NCBI RefSeq assembly: GCF_009696045.1
Contig: NZ_VUMT01000020.1
Span: forward strand, 1-47,765
Reading direction: 5' to 3'
Source: Velocimicrobium porci
GTDB taxonomy: Bacteria; Bacillota; Clostridia; Lachnospirales; Lachnospiraceae
Length of the DNA: 47,765 bases
Shown here: positions 1-8,121 of the stretch, one piece after another
Numbering within the stretch: the first letter of the stretch is position 1
Layout: every line of letters begins with the position of its first letter
Translations under genes and position numbers: made by a program
The notes under the pieces: generated by a model
Database searches by the model: none
What the model was told of the DNA's origin: nothing
The model's input: the letters and a program-made list of their open reading frames with translations, nothing else

Positions 1-2
1 TG

Positions 3-74
3 TCAATGAGAAAGAAAAGGTTTGTTATTAGCTTGCGCCCAATTCAATACTTGGAAGAAATCTTAGAAGCTTAA
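3..74 (+). other. Possible C-terminal end of a gene entering from the left edge
   Basis: An open frame runs from the left edge to a TAA at 72-74 and could encode a short basic C-terminus containing RKKRFVISLRPIQYLEEIL. I do not recognise the family. It does not look like the missing N-terminal half of the VWA protein found right of the insertion sequence. It may belong to a neighbouring gene or another mobile element. The remaining bases up to 180 are non-coding and probably hold the left end of the IS200/IS605 element, but I could not place that end exactly. Confidence 0.2.
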
Positions 75-180
75 AAAATAGTGAAAAACAAAATTGGTAA
101 AGGATACTCATTCATGCGTTTGTCGTGTTAGACGGTGGGTTAAGGTAGCCCAAAGTGGTGATTTGTGATATACTTACGTT

Positions 181-584
181 ATGGGAACATGGAAATCTAA
201 AAATAGGCACAAATATTTATTACAATACCACATAATATTTGTATGTAAATACAGAAAGAAACTACTCGTATCAAAACGGATATCGGATGATATAAAAAAG
301 CTTTCGTACGAGATATGCCAAAAGCATCATGTAATAATCAGATACATGGAAACGGATAAAGACCATATTCATTACATGATAGAAACGGAACCGCAATGTC
401 TATCAGTAAAATCGTAAATCTGATGAAGAGCTATACAACATATTATATATGGGAAAGATATCCTAATTATTTATGAAAACATTTTTGGAAAGAGCATACT
501 TTCTGGACAGATGGGTATTTCGCTTGCAGTGTAGGGAAAGTTTCGGAAGAAATGCTGCGTAAATACATAGAAAATCAGGGATAG
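181..584 (+). pseudogene. tnpA: IS200/IS605 transposase TnpA, frameshifted and interrupted
   Basis: This is a Y1/HUH single-strand transposase remnant. The first frame (181-417) carries an intact HUH motif in DKDHIHYMIE. The expected continuation, MSISKIVNLMKSY through FWTDGYFACSVG, lies in another frame starting near 396, so there is a frameshift at about 390-400. A second lesion, an in-frame TGA, lies at 474-476. The catalytic-tyrosine helix (EEMLRKYIENQG) ends at 584, after both lesions. The protein cannot be made in one piece, so the element cannot move by itself. It directly precedes tnpB, the usual IS605 order. Confidence 0.85.
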
Positions 585-600
585 ACGGGGGTGACAGCAA

Positions 601-1704
601 GTGTTAAAAGCATATAAATTCAGGATATATCCAAATAATGAGCAAAAAGTACAGATTGCAAAAACGTTTGGCTGCTGCCGTTTTGTTTATAATAAGACTT
701 TAGCATATAGGAAAGAAATATATGAGAAAGAGAAAAAGTCTGTCAGTAAAACAGACTGCAATAACTACTGCAACAGGGAATTAAAAAAGGACCATGAATG
801 GCTGAAGGAAGTGGACAAATTTGCCCTGACTAACGCAATTTATAACATGGATGCGGCATATCAAAAGTTCTTTCAGGAAGATGCGGGATATCCGAAATTC
901 AAGAGCAAACATGATAACCATAAATCCTATACAACAAACTTCACAAATGGAAATATTGCAGTAGATTTTAAGACAGGGAGAGTAAAACTGCCAAAGCTAA
1001 AAGAAGTGAGAACAAAATTACATAGAAATTTCAGTGGTCAGATAAAATCAGCCACAGTTAGCCAAGTGCCAAGTGGGAAATATTATGTGTCAATATTGGT
1101 AGAAACAGAGCATGAAGAAATTCAGCACACAAAGCAAAATATTGGTCTGGATTTAGGAATTAAGGAATTGTGTATCACATCAGATGGAAGAAAATACGAG
1201 AATCCAAAGACAATAAAAAAATATGAGCGAAAACTGACAAGATTACAGAGAGAATTAGCCCACAAAGAAAAAAGAAGTAATAATTACTATAAAGTAAAGA
1301 AAAAGATGGCATTATGCCATGAGAAAATCACAAATACCAGAAAGGATTATCTGCATAAGATATCTCATGAGATTATCAGCGAAAACCAAGTGATAGTATC
1401 GGAGAAACTAGAGATAAAAAATATGGTAAAAAACCATCATCTGGCAAAATCAATATCAGATGCATCATGGTATGAGCTGACAAGACAGTTAGAGTATAAG
1501 GCAGAGTGGAATGGAAGGGAATATATAAAAATAGATACTTTCTATGCCAGCAGTCAGTTATGTTCTGTTTGCGGATATCAGAATGCGGAAACAAAGAATC
1601 TGTCTGTGAGGGAATGGACATGTCCTGTCTGTGGGGCAAAGCATGATAGGGATATTAATGCGGCAAAAAATATTTTAGTGGAAGGATTAAGGCAAATAGC
1701 ATAA
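601..1704 (+). CDS. tnpB: TnpB, IS605-family RNA-guided nuclease (Cas12 ancestor)
   Basis: TnpB proteins are RuvC-type nucleases guided by an RNA from the element's right end; they help keep the element at its site. The 367-residue frame is full length and starts at GTG 601. The RuvC triad is present: D184 in [11 protein letters not shown]268 in [12 protein letters not shown], and D351 in [10 protein letters not shown]. The zinc ribbon is intact, with cysteine pairs at 321/324 (CSVCGY) and 341/344 (CPVCGA). The N-terminal [12 protein letters not shown] is typical of the family. Its tnpA partner is broken while this gene is intact, so it may persist as a stand-alone nuclease or depend on transposases elsewhere. 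Confidence 0.93.
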   Translation: MLKAYKFRIYPNNEQKVQIAKTFGCCRFVYNKTLAYRKEIYEKEKKSVSKTDCNNYCNRELKKDHEWLKEVDKFALTNAIYNMDAAYQKFFQEDAGYPKFKSKHDNHKSYTTNFTNGNIAVDFKTGRVKLPKLKEVRTKLHRNFSGQIKSATVSQVPSGKYYVSILVETEHEEIQHTKQNIGLDLGIKELCITSDGRKYENPKTIKKYERKLTRLQRELAHKEKRSNNYYKVKKKMALCHEKITNTRKDYLHKISHEIISENQVIVSEKLEIKNMVKNHHLAKSISDASWYELTRQLEYKAEWNGREYIKIDTFYASSQLCSVCGYQNAETKNLSVREWTCPVCGAKHDRDINAAKNILVEGLRQIA

Positions 1705-1812
1705 AGAAACCTGTATAGGGCAGGGACTGCCCGAATCAACGCCTGTGGAGATAGTAGGTTACGAGGTCGATGAAGCAGGAAGCCCATTGGCTTTAGACAA
1801 TGGGTAGTTCAC
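1690..1812 (+). ncRNA. Predicted omega RNA / right end of the IS605 element
   Basis: In IS605 elements the omega RNA covers the 3' end of tnpB and the right end, and its guide is the flanking host sequence. Here the segment past the tnpB stop ends in a hairpin with perfect arms CCCATTG (1783-1789) and CAATGGG (1798-1804), followed by TAGTTCAC (1805-1812). That layout is typical of these right ends. Reading resumes in the VWA coding frame at 1813, so the boundary is likely at 1812/1813 and the guide would begin with VWA sequence. The left boundary of the RNA is a guess. Confidence 0.6.
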
Positions 1813-2997
1813 CTTGGAGGTGGAACAAGCATTTATCCGGCTGTTAAAGATGCATATAAAAAATTAACCAATACAAATGCGAAAATAAAACATATTATTT
1901 TACTGACAGATGGTCAGGATGGATTTGATGATTATAGTGATTTACTTAAACAGCTCGATCGTTCTGGTGTTACACTTTCCACAGTTGCAGTTGGTAATGG
2001 CGCGGACAAAACTTTATTAGGTTGGCTTGCAAAACAAGGAAAAGGAAGAGCATATTATACGGATATTCATTCTGATATTCCTCGAATTTTTGCAAAAGAA
2101 GTGTTTTTATCAGCAATTTCTTATTTAGTTCAAGAAGAGTTTACACCAATTATAACAAGCAATAGTGAAATGCTTTCATCGCTTGTAGAAGATGGTCTGC
2201 CTACAATGAAAGGATATATTGCTTCCTCTCCAAAAGACTCAGCGACCGTGCATTTGATGTCAGATCGAGGTGATCCAATCTTAACAAGCTGGCAGTGTGG
2301 TCTTGGAAGAACGGTAGCATTTAATTCAGATGGTGAGAATAAATGGACTGGAAATTATGCAAAATGGGATAAGTATCCTATGTTTTGGAAAAACATCATC
2401 GAATGGACAATTACTGACATGAATAATGGAGATAATTCGGTAAAGATTTTGGAATCAGGTCAGAAGAATCTAATACAGTATGAAACGAAGCAATACGATA
2501 AAAATACAAAGGTAACAGCAGTATGTACCGGTGAAAAGGGGGAAACCAAAGAAGTTTTGCTGGAAGCCATGGGGCCGGGAACTTATATTGGTAAAATTCA
2601 ATTACCTGACATAGGTGTTTATAGCATTAATGTTACAAAAAAACAAAATGGGAAAATTGTGTCTACAGAAAATACAGCAATGGCAGTTCAGTATTCAAAT
2701 GAATATAGAGTAGGCGATACAAAGAATGTATTAAAAAAATGGGTGAACGAAGTAGATGGAATATTTGTGAAACAACCTCATGAGGTTCAAAAAACAAAAA
2801 TCGAGTCCGTTGCATCGAATCTGGCACTTTCGAAATATCTTCTTGTCCTTTCCTTACTTTTCTTTATGGCTGAGATTGTATGTAAACGACTTGCGTTTGA
2901 GAGAAAGAAAAAAGAGAACGTAAATTCGAAAAAATCAAAAGATTCTATAGAAAAATTAGACACAGATTTCTTGTTAAAAAGGAAAAAACAAAGATAA
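1813..2997 (+). pseudogene. VWA-domain membrane protein, 5' part missing beside the IS element
   Basis: One uninterrupted frame of about 394 codons runs from the IS right end to TAA 2995-2997. It opens inside a von Willebrand A domain: GGGTSIYPAVKDAY carries the third-motif threonine region and IILLTDGQDG a later strand. It continues with a section of the large VWA/glutamine-amidotransferase-like membrane proteins (GRTVAFNSDGENKW, MFWKNIIEW). A beta domain follows, then one membrane helix near residues 345-365 (YLLVLSLLFFMAEIV) and a lysine-rich tail. Family members are usually 800-950 residues, so the N-terminal membrane helices and first VWA motifs are missing. They are not in the bases left of the element, so a simple insertion does not explain what is seen. 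A GTG at 2101 could start a shorter product, but I see no good ribosome site there. Confidence 0.75.
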
Positions 2998-3031
2998 GAA
3001 AGTTTTTAAAAATGTATTTTTAAAAACTTTC
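2998..3031. terminator. Hairpin after the VWA gene
   Basis: A perfect 15-bp inverted repeat (2998-3012 and 3017-3031) with a 4-base loop starts directly after the VWA stop. The arms carry A and T runs, so it can act as a terminator in both directions. It separates the VWA remnant from the toxin-antitoxin promoter. Confidence 0.7.
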
Positions 3032-3045
3032 ATGTATCAGGAGGA

Positions 3046-3074
3046 TTGACAAGGGAATAATAATATTATATAAT
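3046..3074 (+). promoter_or_regulatory. Consensus sigma-A promoter for the toxin-antitoxin pair
   Basis: TTGACA at 3046-3051 and TATAAT at 3069-3074 are separated by 17 bp: both hexamers match consensus at ideal spacing. Transcription would start near 3081, giving a leader of about 40 bases before the antitoxin ATG. YefM-type antitoxins normally repress their own promoter; I did not resolve a clear operator palindrome. Confidence 0.85.
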
Positions 3075-3121
3075 AATGGTACAAAAAACTGAACAAAAAA
3101 TTGAACAAAAAGGAGAATTTT

Positions 3122-3394
3122 ATGTTAGCAGTTAATTATTCAACAGTTAGAAATAATCTGAAAAGTTATTGTGATGAAGCAACTGATAATGGAGAAATTG
3201 TTATTGTTACACGCAAAGAAGAAAAAAATATTGTTATATTAAGTCTCGACAAATATAATCAGTTAGAAAAAGCGGCTAGAAATGCAGAATATCTTTCCAT
3301 GATTGATAGAAGTATAGAACAGCTTTCTTCCGGTGAGGGGAAGAATCATGAATTAATAGAGGAAGATGATAATGCAGAAATTATGGGCAGATAG
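3122..3394 (+). CDS. yefM: YefM/Phd-family antitoxin
   Basis: A 90-residue antitoxin that should bind DNA through its N-terminal Phd/YefM fold and neutralise the downstream YoeB toxin through its C-terminus. The start MLAVNYSTVRNNLKSYCDEA and the core IVIVTRKEEKNIVILSLDKYNQLE match YefM well. ATG 3122 was chosen because AAGGAG at 3110-3115 sits six bases before it; the TTG at 3101 is in frame but has no ribosome site. The acidic tail (HELIEEDDNAE) is typical of the toxin-binding segment. The gene overlaps yoeB by 23 bases, so the two are translationally coupled. Confidence 0.93.
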   Translation: MLAVNYSTVRNNLKSYCDEATDNGEIVIVTRKEEKNIVILSLDKYNQLEKAARNAEYLSMIDRSIEQLSSGEGKNHELIEEDDNAEIMGR

Positions 3395-3632
3395 AGCATG
3401 GGATGATTATTTACAATGGCAAGTTACTGATAAAAAGATAGCCAAGAAAATCAATGAACTTGTAAAAAGTATCGAGCGTGAAGGATTGTCACAAGGGCTA
3501 GGAAAACCTGAACCATTAAAATATAGAAAAGCATGGAGCAGACGGATAGACCAAGAACATAGATTGATTTATGATATAGATGATAATGGTTATCTATGGA
3601 TAATTGCGTGTAAAGGACACTATGAAGATTAG
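3372..3632 (+). CDS. yoeB: YoeB/Txe-family mRNA interferase toxin
   Basis: YoeB is a ribosome-dependent endoribonuclease that cleaves mRNA in the A site. The 86-residue frame follows the family closely: W..DRAWDDYLQWQ at the N-terminus, KINELVKSI, GKPEPLKY, SRRIDQEHRLIYDI and the C-terminal ACKGHYED. The catalytic set is recognisable: the Glu of KPEP, the Arg of EHRLIY and the C-terminal His-Tyr. ATG 3372 gives a start aligned with known YoeB; an ATG six bases upstream is possible. The gene is in the usual antitoxin-toxin order and looks intact. Confidence 0.93.
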   Translation: MQKLWADRAWDDYLQWQVTDKKIAKKINELVKSIEREGLSQGLGKPEPLKYRKAWSRRIDQEHRLIYDIDDNGYLWIIACKGHYED

Positions 3633-3667
3633 CACCTGCATCTAAAACACAGTAATTAAAAAAATGA

Positions 3668-3699
3668 ACCACCAACCTGTAATTAACAGGTTTGGTGGT
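3668..3699. terminator. Hairpin downstream of yoeB
   Basis: Arms ACCACCAACCTGT (3668-3680) and ACAGGTTTGGTGGT (3686-3699) pair with one bulged T and a short AT loop. There is no strong T run after it, so it may be a weak terminator or an mRNA-stabilising hairpin for the toxin-antitoxin transcript. From here to 3843 the sequence is AT-rich with no gene. Confidence 0.45.
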
Positions 3700-3843
3700 A
3701 TCAATTTGAAACTATGAAAATGGAAGAAGAAAAATATATTTATATAATAACATAGTTTTTTGAAAAATGATAGGGTTTTTTTGAAAAATATTAAAAAAAT
3801 AATAAAGTTTCGATTATGATGGTAAGAAAATCGTAAGAAATGG

Positions 3844-4647
3844 CTATATTTCGTATTCTAAAATATGATTTGAAATTTTAATCTCTTGATAGATTGCACG
3901 ATACTCTTCGTGCGAAAGTTCAACAATGTAATTTTTTGTAAAGTTTTTGACCAATCCTTTTTGAAGTAAAATGTCAACTGCTTTATTGTATGCAATTGCA
4001 GCTTCAACTTCTTTTCTATATTTCCCAATAATAAAATCCCCGTTTATGTGAATTTTTGCTTTATATATAGGAAGTCCCTTTTCTATTAACTGGCAGACGC
4101 CATGATACTTATTTATAATCTCAATATTTTCATAACGATAATCAGTAGAATCTCCATTTACAAATCGATAATCTTTTCCGCAAACAGCAAAATTTTTAAT
4201 GCCATAGCGTGCTAAAATATTTACCTGCATTCCAAAGTCAGAAACGAATAGGTGCCCTCCCCGTTTCATTATTTTGTGGTCGGCATAGTAAAACAAATCG
4301 TCGGCTGCAAATTTAAAAACGGTTGATTGGGATAGAAAGTATAAAAAGTATCGTTTTTTGATATAAATTGGTGTTTTGAAATATAATTTATTATCTCTAA
4401 AATTAATTAAAATAATTGATTTTTCAAATGGAAGGCTTTTGGTGCAATGATTTGAAAGAAATTCCTCTAATGTAAAAGTGTCATCGGACAAAATTTTGTT
4501 TGCATCCATGTATGCTTCATGGGCTTCGTGTTCCGTCTGATAGCTTCCAAGGCTGATATGTTTATTTCTATATGTAATTGATGCACGAAAATATAAAGTT
4601 CCGTCTTTTTTATTGGCGGTGTATACTCCTGGTAACAAACCCATCAT
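3844..4647 (-). CDS. AP2-type DNA-binding-like protein with a degenerate HNH-like middle
   Basis: A 267-residue reverse-strand protein. The N-terminus (GVYTANKKDGTLYFRASITY, then ISLGSYQTEHEAHEAYMDA) looks like an AP2-type beta-sheet plus helix. A similar unit recurs near residues 190-230 (YKAKIHINGDFIIGKYRKEVEAAIAYNKAVDIL). Between them VCGKDYRFVNGDSTDYRYENIEII resembles the core of HNH homing endonucleases (usual form H.NG...DNR..NL) but lacks the catalytic histidines. AP2-HNH proteins occur in mobile homing elements; this copy looks catalytically dead and may only bind DNA. GGGAGGG lies five bases before ATG 4647. It is a single-gene unit on the opposite strand to its neighbours, which fits an acquired gene. 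Confidence 0.6.
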   Translation of the reverse strand: MMGLLPGVYTANKKDGTLYFRASITYRNKHISLGSYQTEHEAHEAYMDANKILSDDTFTLEEFLSNHCTKSLPFEKSIILINFRDNKLYFKTPIYIKKRYFLYFLSQSTVFKFAADDLFYYADHKIMKRGGHLFVSDFGMQVNILARYGIKNFAVCGKDYRFVNGDSTDYRYENIEIINKYHGVCQLIEKGLPIYKAKIHINGDFIIGKYRKEVEAAIAYNKAVDILLQKGLVKNFTKNYIVELSHEEYRAIYQEIKISNHILEYEI

Positions 4648-5009
4648 TTATCCCTCCCGAATTAGTTGTTTTTCAAGTTCCTTCTATGTCCAAAAGAATA
4701 AGAAAAGAAATTGTATTAAGTATAACATAACATCTTTTTATAAGAAAAGGGAAAATTTGATTTCTACAAAATATTACAAAAATATGAAACGGGAAAGGGT
4801 AAAAAAGATTGAAAAATCGTTAGCTTTTGAATAAAATCAAAAAAAATGAATAAAATAATTAATAAATACGTAATATTTAAAAATAAATTCTATAGAAAAA
4901 TGAAACAAAAATTTAACATTTTAAAATTTAAATATTGTGCAAAAAAATGGTTAATGGTAAAAAATGGAATAATTATAAAGTTGTATGTTCCAAACTTTTG
5001 AAAACTATG
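4648..5009. other. Long AT-rich intergenic stretch
   Basis: About 360 bases between the start of the reverse-strand AP2-type gene and the promoter of the SleB-type gene. It must contain the reverse promoter; a TATACT-like box on the minus strand near 4715-4725 is possible. I see no convincing gene, RNA or strong hairpin. A 73-codon forward frame from 4613 overlaps the reverse gene's start and is low-complexity, so I do not count it. Confidence 0.5.
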
Positions 5010-5037
5010 TTGACACTTAAATTTTGAATGTTATAAT
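5010..5037 (+). promoter_or_regulatory. Promoter of the SleB-type hydrolase gene
   Basis: TTGACA (5010-5015) and TATAAT (5032-5037) are spaced by 16 bp. Transcription should start near 5044. This rules out the upstream in-frame ATG at 5024, which lies between the promoter boxes, and supports translation from ATG 5093. Confidence 0.8.
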
Positions 5038-5092
5038 GCAATGGAAACTGAAAACAGATTTTGAGCAACGCTCAGGAAAAGAGGAAGTATAT

Positions 5093-5866
5093 ATGCAAAA
5101 TGTACACTGGTTCCTTCCTGAAGTCAAAATCCAGATAGCAAGAGGAATTGCCAGTGGTATGATTGTAATTCTGTCTATCATGGGAATTGACGAGATTCAA
5201 AGCAGAAATCAGCAGCATATAGTGTATGCTAAGACTACAGAATCCGCGGATGTGGAGAAAAAACAAGATTCTGTGACTGCTAGGAATGAGAATGAACAGG
5301 AAGTAACACAAGCGCAGGTGGCACAAATACAACTCGATGAAACGGTAGAGGCAGGGTTAAATGAAAGTGTTGAAGCAATGCAGACGGACCTTGCAAGAGA
5401 AATTGCTAAGGAAGAGAGAAAAGCAAAACTCGCCAAAGAAAAGTTAAGACTTGAGAGAGAAAGGCAGAAAAACCGAATTCAGTTATCAAATACAGATAAA
5501 AATGTATTATTGAGAATCGTTGAGGCGGAAGCAACCGGAGAAGATATCAAAGGTAAAATGCTTGTGGCCAACGTGATTTTAAATCGAGTTAAGGACGATG
5601 AATTCCCGGATAGTGTGGAAAAAGTCGTTTTTCAAAAAGAAAGTGGCGTCTACCAGTTTTCGCCAATCAAAGATGGAAGATACTATAAGGTGTCAATTTC
5701 CAAGTCGACAAGAACTGCTATAGAGCGGGTATTAAATGGTGAAGACGAATCAAAAGGAGCTCTTTATTTTATGTCAAGAAGGCAGGCAGCAAGACACAAT
5801 GTAAGATGGTTTGATAGCAGTCTTACATGGTTATTAGAGCATGGGACCCATGAATTTTTTAAGTAG
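5093..5866 (+). CDS. Membrane-anchored SleB-type cell wall hydrolase
   Basis: SleB-type (Hydrolase_2) enzymes are lytic transglycosylases acting on peptidoglycan, best known in spore germination but also used by vegetative cells. The 257-residue protein has a short cytoplasmic N-terminus, one membrane/signal helix at about 17-37 (ARGIASGMIVILSIMGIDEI), a charged helical linker at about 60-132 rich in E, K and R, and a catalytic domain at about 133-257. The domain starts with VLLRIVEAEATGED, carrying the expected glutamate, and continues with VILNRV and VYQFSPIKDG. ATG 5093 follows GAGGAAG by five bases. A strong terminator follows, so it is a single-gene unit. The long linker suggests it reaches across the wall. 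Confidence 0.85.
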   Translation: MQNVHWFLPEVKIQIARGIASGMIVILSIMGIDEIQSRNQQHIVYAKTTESADVEKKQDSVTARNENEQEVTQAQVAQIQLDETVEAGLNESVEAMQTDLAREIAKEERKAKLAKEKLRLERERQKNRIQLSNTDKNVLLRIVEAEATGEDIKGKMLVANVILNRVKDDEFPDSVEKVVFQKESGVYQFSPIKDGRYYKVSISKSTRTAIERVLNGEDESKGALYFMSRRQAARHNVRWFDSSLTWLLEHGTHEFFK

Positions 5867-5919
5867 AAAATAGTTTAACATGGAATAATTAATGATGTTA
5901 GGGTCAAAAGATATAATGG

Positions 5920-5970
5920 AAAGGCATCGTCTATAAGGAAAAAAGTATTTCTTTACAGATGGTGCTTTTT
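5920..5970 (+). terminator. Terminator of the SleB-type gene
   Basis: Arms of about 22 bases (5920-5941 and 5948-5969) pair with several G-U wobbles and one mismatch around a six-base loop. The 3' arm ends in TTTTT. It ends the transcript before the dispersed repeat and the thrC promoter. Confidence 0.75.
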
Positions 5971-5973
5971 CTT

Positions 5974-6030
5974 GCTTTATAGGAAACTTCGTCTCCTATA
6001 AAGCAAAAATGCTCCGCGAGGATGTGCACT
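5974..6030. repeat. Dispersed hairpin repeat, copy 1
   Basis: Perfect arms GCTTTATAGGA (5974-5984) and TCCTATAAAGC (5994-6004) around AACTTCGTC are followed by an A run and GCTCCGCGAGGATGTGCAC. The same block occurs at 47645-47700, about 41.7 kb away, with only a few base changes. Here the similarity stops after GTGCAC, whereas the other copy continues into a longer GC-richer segment. It is unrelated to the coding genes beside it. Confidence 0.85.
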
Positions 6031-6047
6031 GATTTTTATTTGGGGTA

Positions 6048-6076
6048 TTGAGAACGAAGTAACCTTATGTTATAAT
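6048..6076 (+). promoter_or_regulatory. Promoter of thrC
   Basis: TTGAGA (6048-6053) and TATAAT (6071-6076) have a 17-bp spacer. The start point would be near 6083, leaving a leader of about 88 bases. A weak stem between ACACA and TGTGT near 6093-6112 is visible, but I see no recognisable riboswitch or leader peptide. Confidence 0.65.
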
Positions 6077-6170
6077 ACCCATAATTTGACCTACACAGAA
6101 AGACGAATGTGTTTTTGTGGCGGTATATGAAATAGAAGCAACTGTATGTGGATAAGAAAAGAGGTAAAAT

Positions 6171-7661
6171 ATGGAGTTAGTGTATAAGAGTACTAGAAAT
6201 GAACAGGATGTTGTAACTGCTTCCCAGGCAATTTTAAAGGGACTTGCTGATGATGGAGGCTTATTTGTTCCGGAACGGATTCCAAAGCTTGATAAGTCAT
6301 TGGAAGAGCTTGCTCAAAAAGACTATCAGGGTGTTGCTTATGAAGTTATGAAACAATATTTAACGGATTTTACAGAAGAAGAGTTAAAGCAATGTATTGC
6401 GAAAGCTTATGATAAAAAATTTGATACAGATAAAATAGCTCCAATAAAGGAAGCAGATGGTGTTTATTATTTGGAGTTATTCCATGGGGCTACAATTGCC
6501 TTTAAAGATATGGCACTGTCCATATTGCCACATTTATTGATTACTTCTGCAAAAAAGAATCATGTAAAAAATGAAATTGTTATATTAACGGCAACTTCAG
6601 GTGATACAGGAAAAGCTGCTTTAGCAGGATTTGCAGATGTAGAGGGAACAAGTATTATCGTATTTTATCCTAAAAATGGCGTTAGTAATGTGCAGGAAAA
6701 ACAAATGGTAACACAAAAAGGTGCAAACACAAAGGTAGTTGGAATTCATGGTAACTTTGATGATGCACAAAGCGGAGTAAAGGCTATCTTTGGAGATAAA
6801 GAATTGGCCAAACGGATGCTTCAAAAAGGCTATCAGTTCTCCTCTGCCAACTCTATTAATATAGGAAGATTAGTTCCTCAAATTGTGTACTATGTATATT
6901 CTTATACCCGTTTATTAAAAGAAGGAACGATAAAAAAAGACGAAAAGATAAATATTGTAGTCCCTACTGGTAATTTTGGAAATATATTAGCAGCATATTA
7001 TGCGAAAAATATGGGAGTACCAATTAAAAAGTTAATTTGTGCTTCGAATGAAAATAAGGTTCTGTTTGATTTCTTTAAAACTGGTACTTACAATAAAAAT
7101 AGAAAATTTATATTAACAAGTTCCCCATCAATGGATATATTAATTTCTAGTAACTTAGAACGTCTTATTTATAAAATTGCCGGAAATAATGCAAAAATTT
7201 GTAAACAGCTGATGAGTTCATTAAAAAATGAGGGAGTGTATCAGCTGACAGATGAGATGGAAGAACAGCTGGAAGATTTTTATGGCGGTTATGCCAGTGA
7301 AGAAGAAACCATACAGACAATTAAGAAAGTGTATGACAAGACAGGATATGTAATTGATACCCATACTGCAGTTGCAGCAGGTGTTTATTATGATTATAAA
7401 GAAGAAACGAATGATATGACAAAGACTTTAGTTGCTTCAACTGCAAGTCCTTATAAATTTGCAAGAAGTGTTATGTCGGCAATTGATAAACAAAAATATG
7501 AACTCATGGAAGACTTCGAATTAATGGACGAATTAAGCAAGGTTTCCGGCGTTAAAGTTCCTAATGCAATAGAAGAAATTCGTTTGGCTCCTGTGTTGCA
7601 TAACCTTGTCTGTGAAAAAGATAAGATGAAAGAAACGGTAGAAATGATTTTAGGATTATAA
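6171..7661 (+). CDS. thrC: Threonine synthase
   Basis: Converts O-phospho-L-homoserine to L-threonine with pyridoxal phosphate, in the cytoplasm, as the last step of threonine synthesis. The 496-residue protein has the family N-terminus (YKSTRNEQDVVTASQAILKG, then DDGGLFVPE), the PLP lysine K112 in FHGATIAFKDMAL, and the phosphate-binding and substrate loops TATSGDTGKAAL and FGNILAAYYAKNMG. The long form near 490 residues is the type found in Clostridia and fungi. GAGGTAAAAT precedes ATG 6171. It is transcribed alone, with no other threonine gene nearby, and looks intact. Confidence 0.96.
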   Translation: MELVYKSTRNEQDVVTASQAILKGLADDGGLFVPERIPKLDKSLEELAQKDYQGVAYEVMKQYLTDFTEEELKQCIAKAYDKKFDTDKIAPIKEADGVYYLELFHGATIAFKDMALSILPHLLITSAKKNHVKNEIVILTATSGDTGKAALAGFADVEGTSIIVFYPKNGVSNVQEKQMVTQKGANTKVVGIHGNFDDAQSGVKAIFGDKELAKRMLQKGYQFSSANSINIGRLVPQIVYYVYSYTRLLKEGTIKKDEKINIVVPTGNFGNILAAYYAKNMGVPIKKLICASNENKVLFDFFKTGTYNKNRKFILTSSPSMDILISSNLERLIYKIAGNNAKICKQLMSSLKNEGVYQLTDEMEEQLEDFYGGYASEEETIQTIKKVYDKTGYVIDTHTAVAAGVYYDYKEETNDMTKTLVASTASPYKFARSVMSAIDKQKYELMEDFELMDELSKVSGVKVPNAIEEIRLAPVLHNLVCEKDKMKETVEMILGL

Positions 7662-7951
7662 TATTTTCAAGTAAAAAAATAGAAAAATGATGGAATTATG
7701 ATAAAAAAATGAGCAAAACACAAAATTAGACTCAAAATAATCTAAATATGACAACGAGATGACATATTTTTGCCATATTCAAAAGGCATTATATAAGTAC
7801 ATCAAAGATGTCAGGATAAAAAGATTGATTGCATCACGTCGAAAGTCGTTCTGATAGCTTTGAAGAATATAATCAGAAGATACAAGAGGTGTCTTGGGTT
7901 CGAAAGAATCTAAGCGATTATAAAAATAGTCAATTTTCTTAGGAAAAATAC
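7662..7951 (+). other. Intergenic region between thrC and the surface-protein promoter
   Basis: About 290 bases with no gene. A small stem (CTTGGG near 7893 with TCTAAG near 7909) around a TTCGAA-containing loop superficially resembles a tRNA T-arm, but no acceptor or anticodon arm is present. I see no clear thrC terminator with a T run. Confidence 0.4.
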
Positions 7952-7980
7952 TTGACCTTTGAAATGAATATTGTTATAAT
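7952..7980 (+). promoter_or_regulatory. Promoter of the major surface protein gene
   Basis: TTGACC (7952-7957) and TATAAT (7975-7980) have an ideal 17-bp spacer. The start near 7987 gives an untranslated leader of about 135 bases, AU-rich, ending in a strong AAGGAGG (8109-8115). Long leaders with strong ribosome sites are typical of abundant S-layer mRNAs. The leader contains a tiny six-codon frame (ATG 8076 to TAA 8096), which is probably incidental. Confidence 0.75.
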
Positions 7981-8121
7981 CATCTTGTTATTGGAAAGAT
8001 TATATTTAGATATGTTGTCTTTACATAATTTTTTTTGATATGTAGCTGTCAAAAAACAAAGGAAAAGAGGGCAACATGGTAAATATAATACTTTAACTTA
8101 AAATTTTAAGGAGGAAGAAAG

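Noticed and set aside
1376-1787. Reverse-strand open frames over the tnpB 3' end
   Set aside because: They lie opposite an intact, conserved tnpB, have no ribosome sites and show no family pattern.
4613-4834. 73-codon forward frame overlapping the start of the AP2-type gene
   Set aside because: It overlaps the reverse gene's start region, is Lys/Tyr/Ser-rich, and has no ribosome site.
7885-7920. tRNA-like GGTTCGAA loop upstream of the surface-protein gene
   Set aside because: No acceptor stem, D arm or anticodon arm can be paired around it.
8076-8096. Six-codon leader frame in the surface-protein mRNA leader
   Set aside because: Too short to judge, not followed by an attenuator, and its ribosome site is weak.
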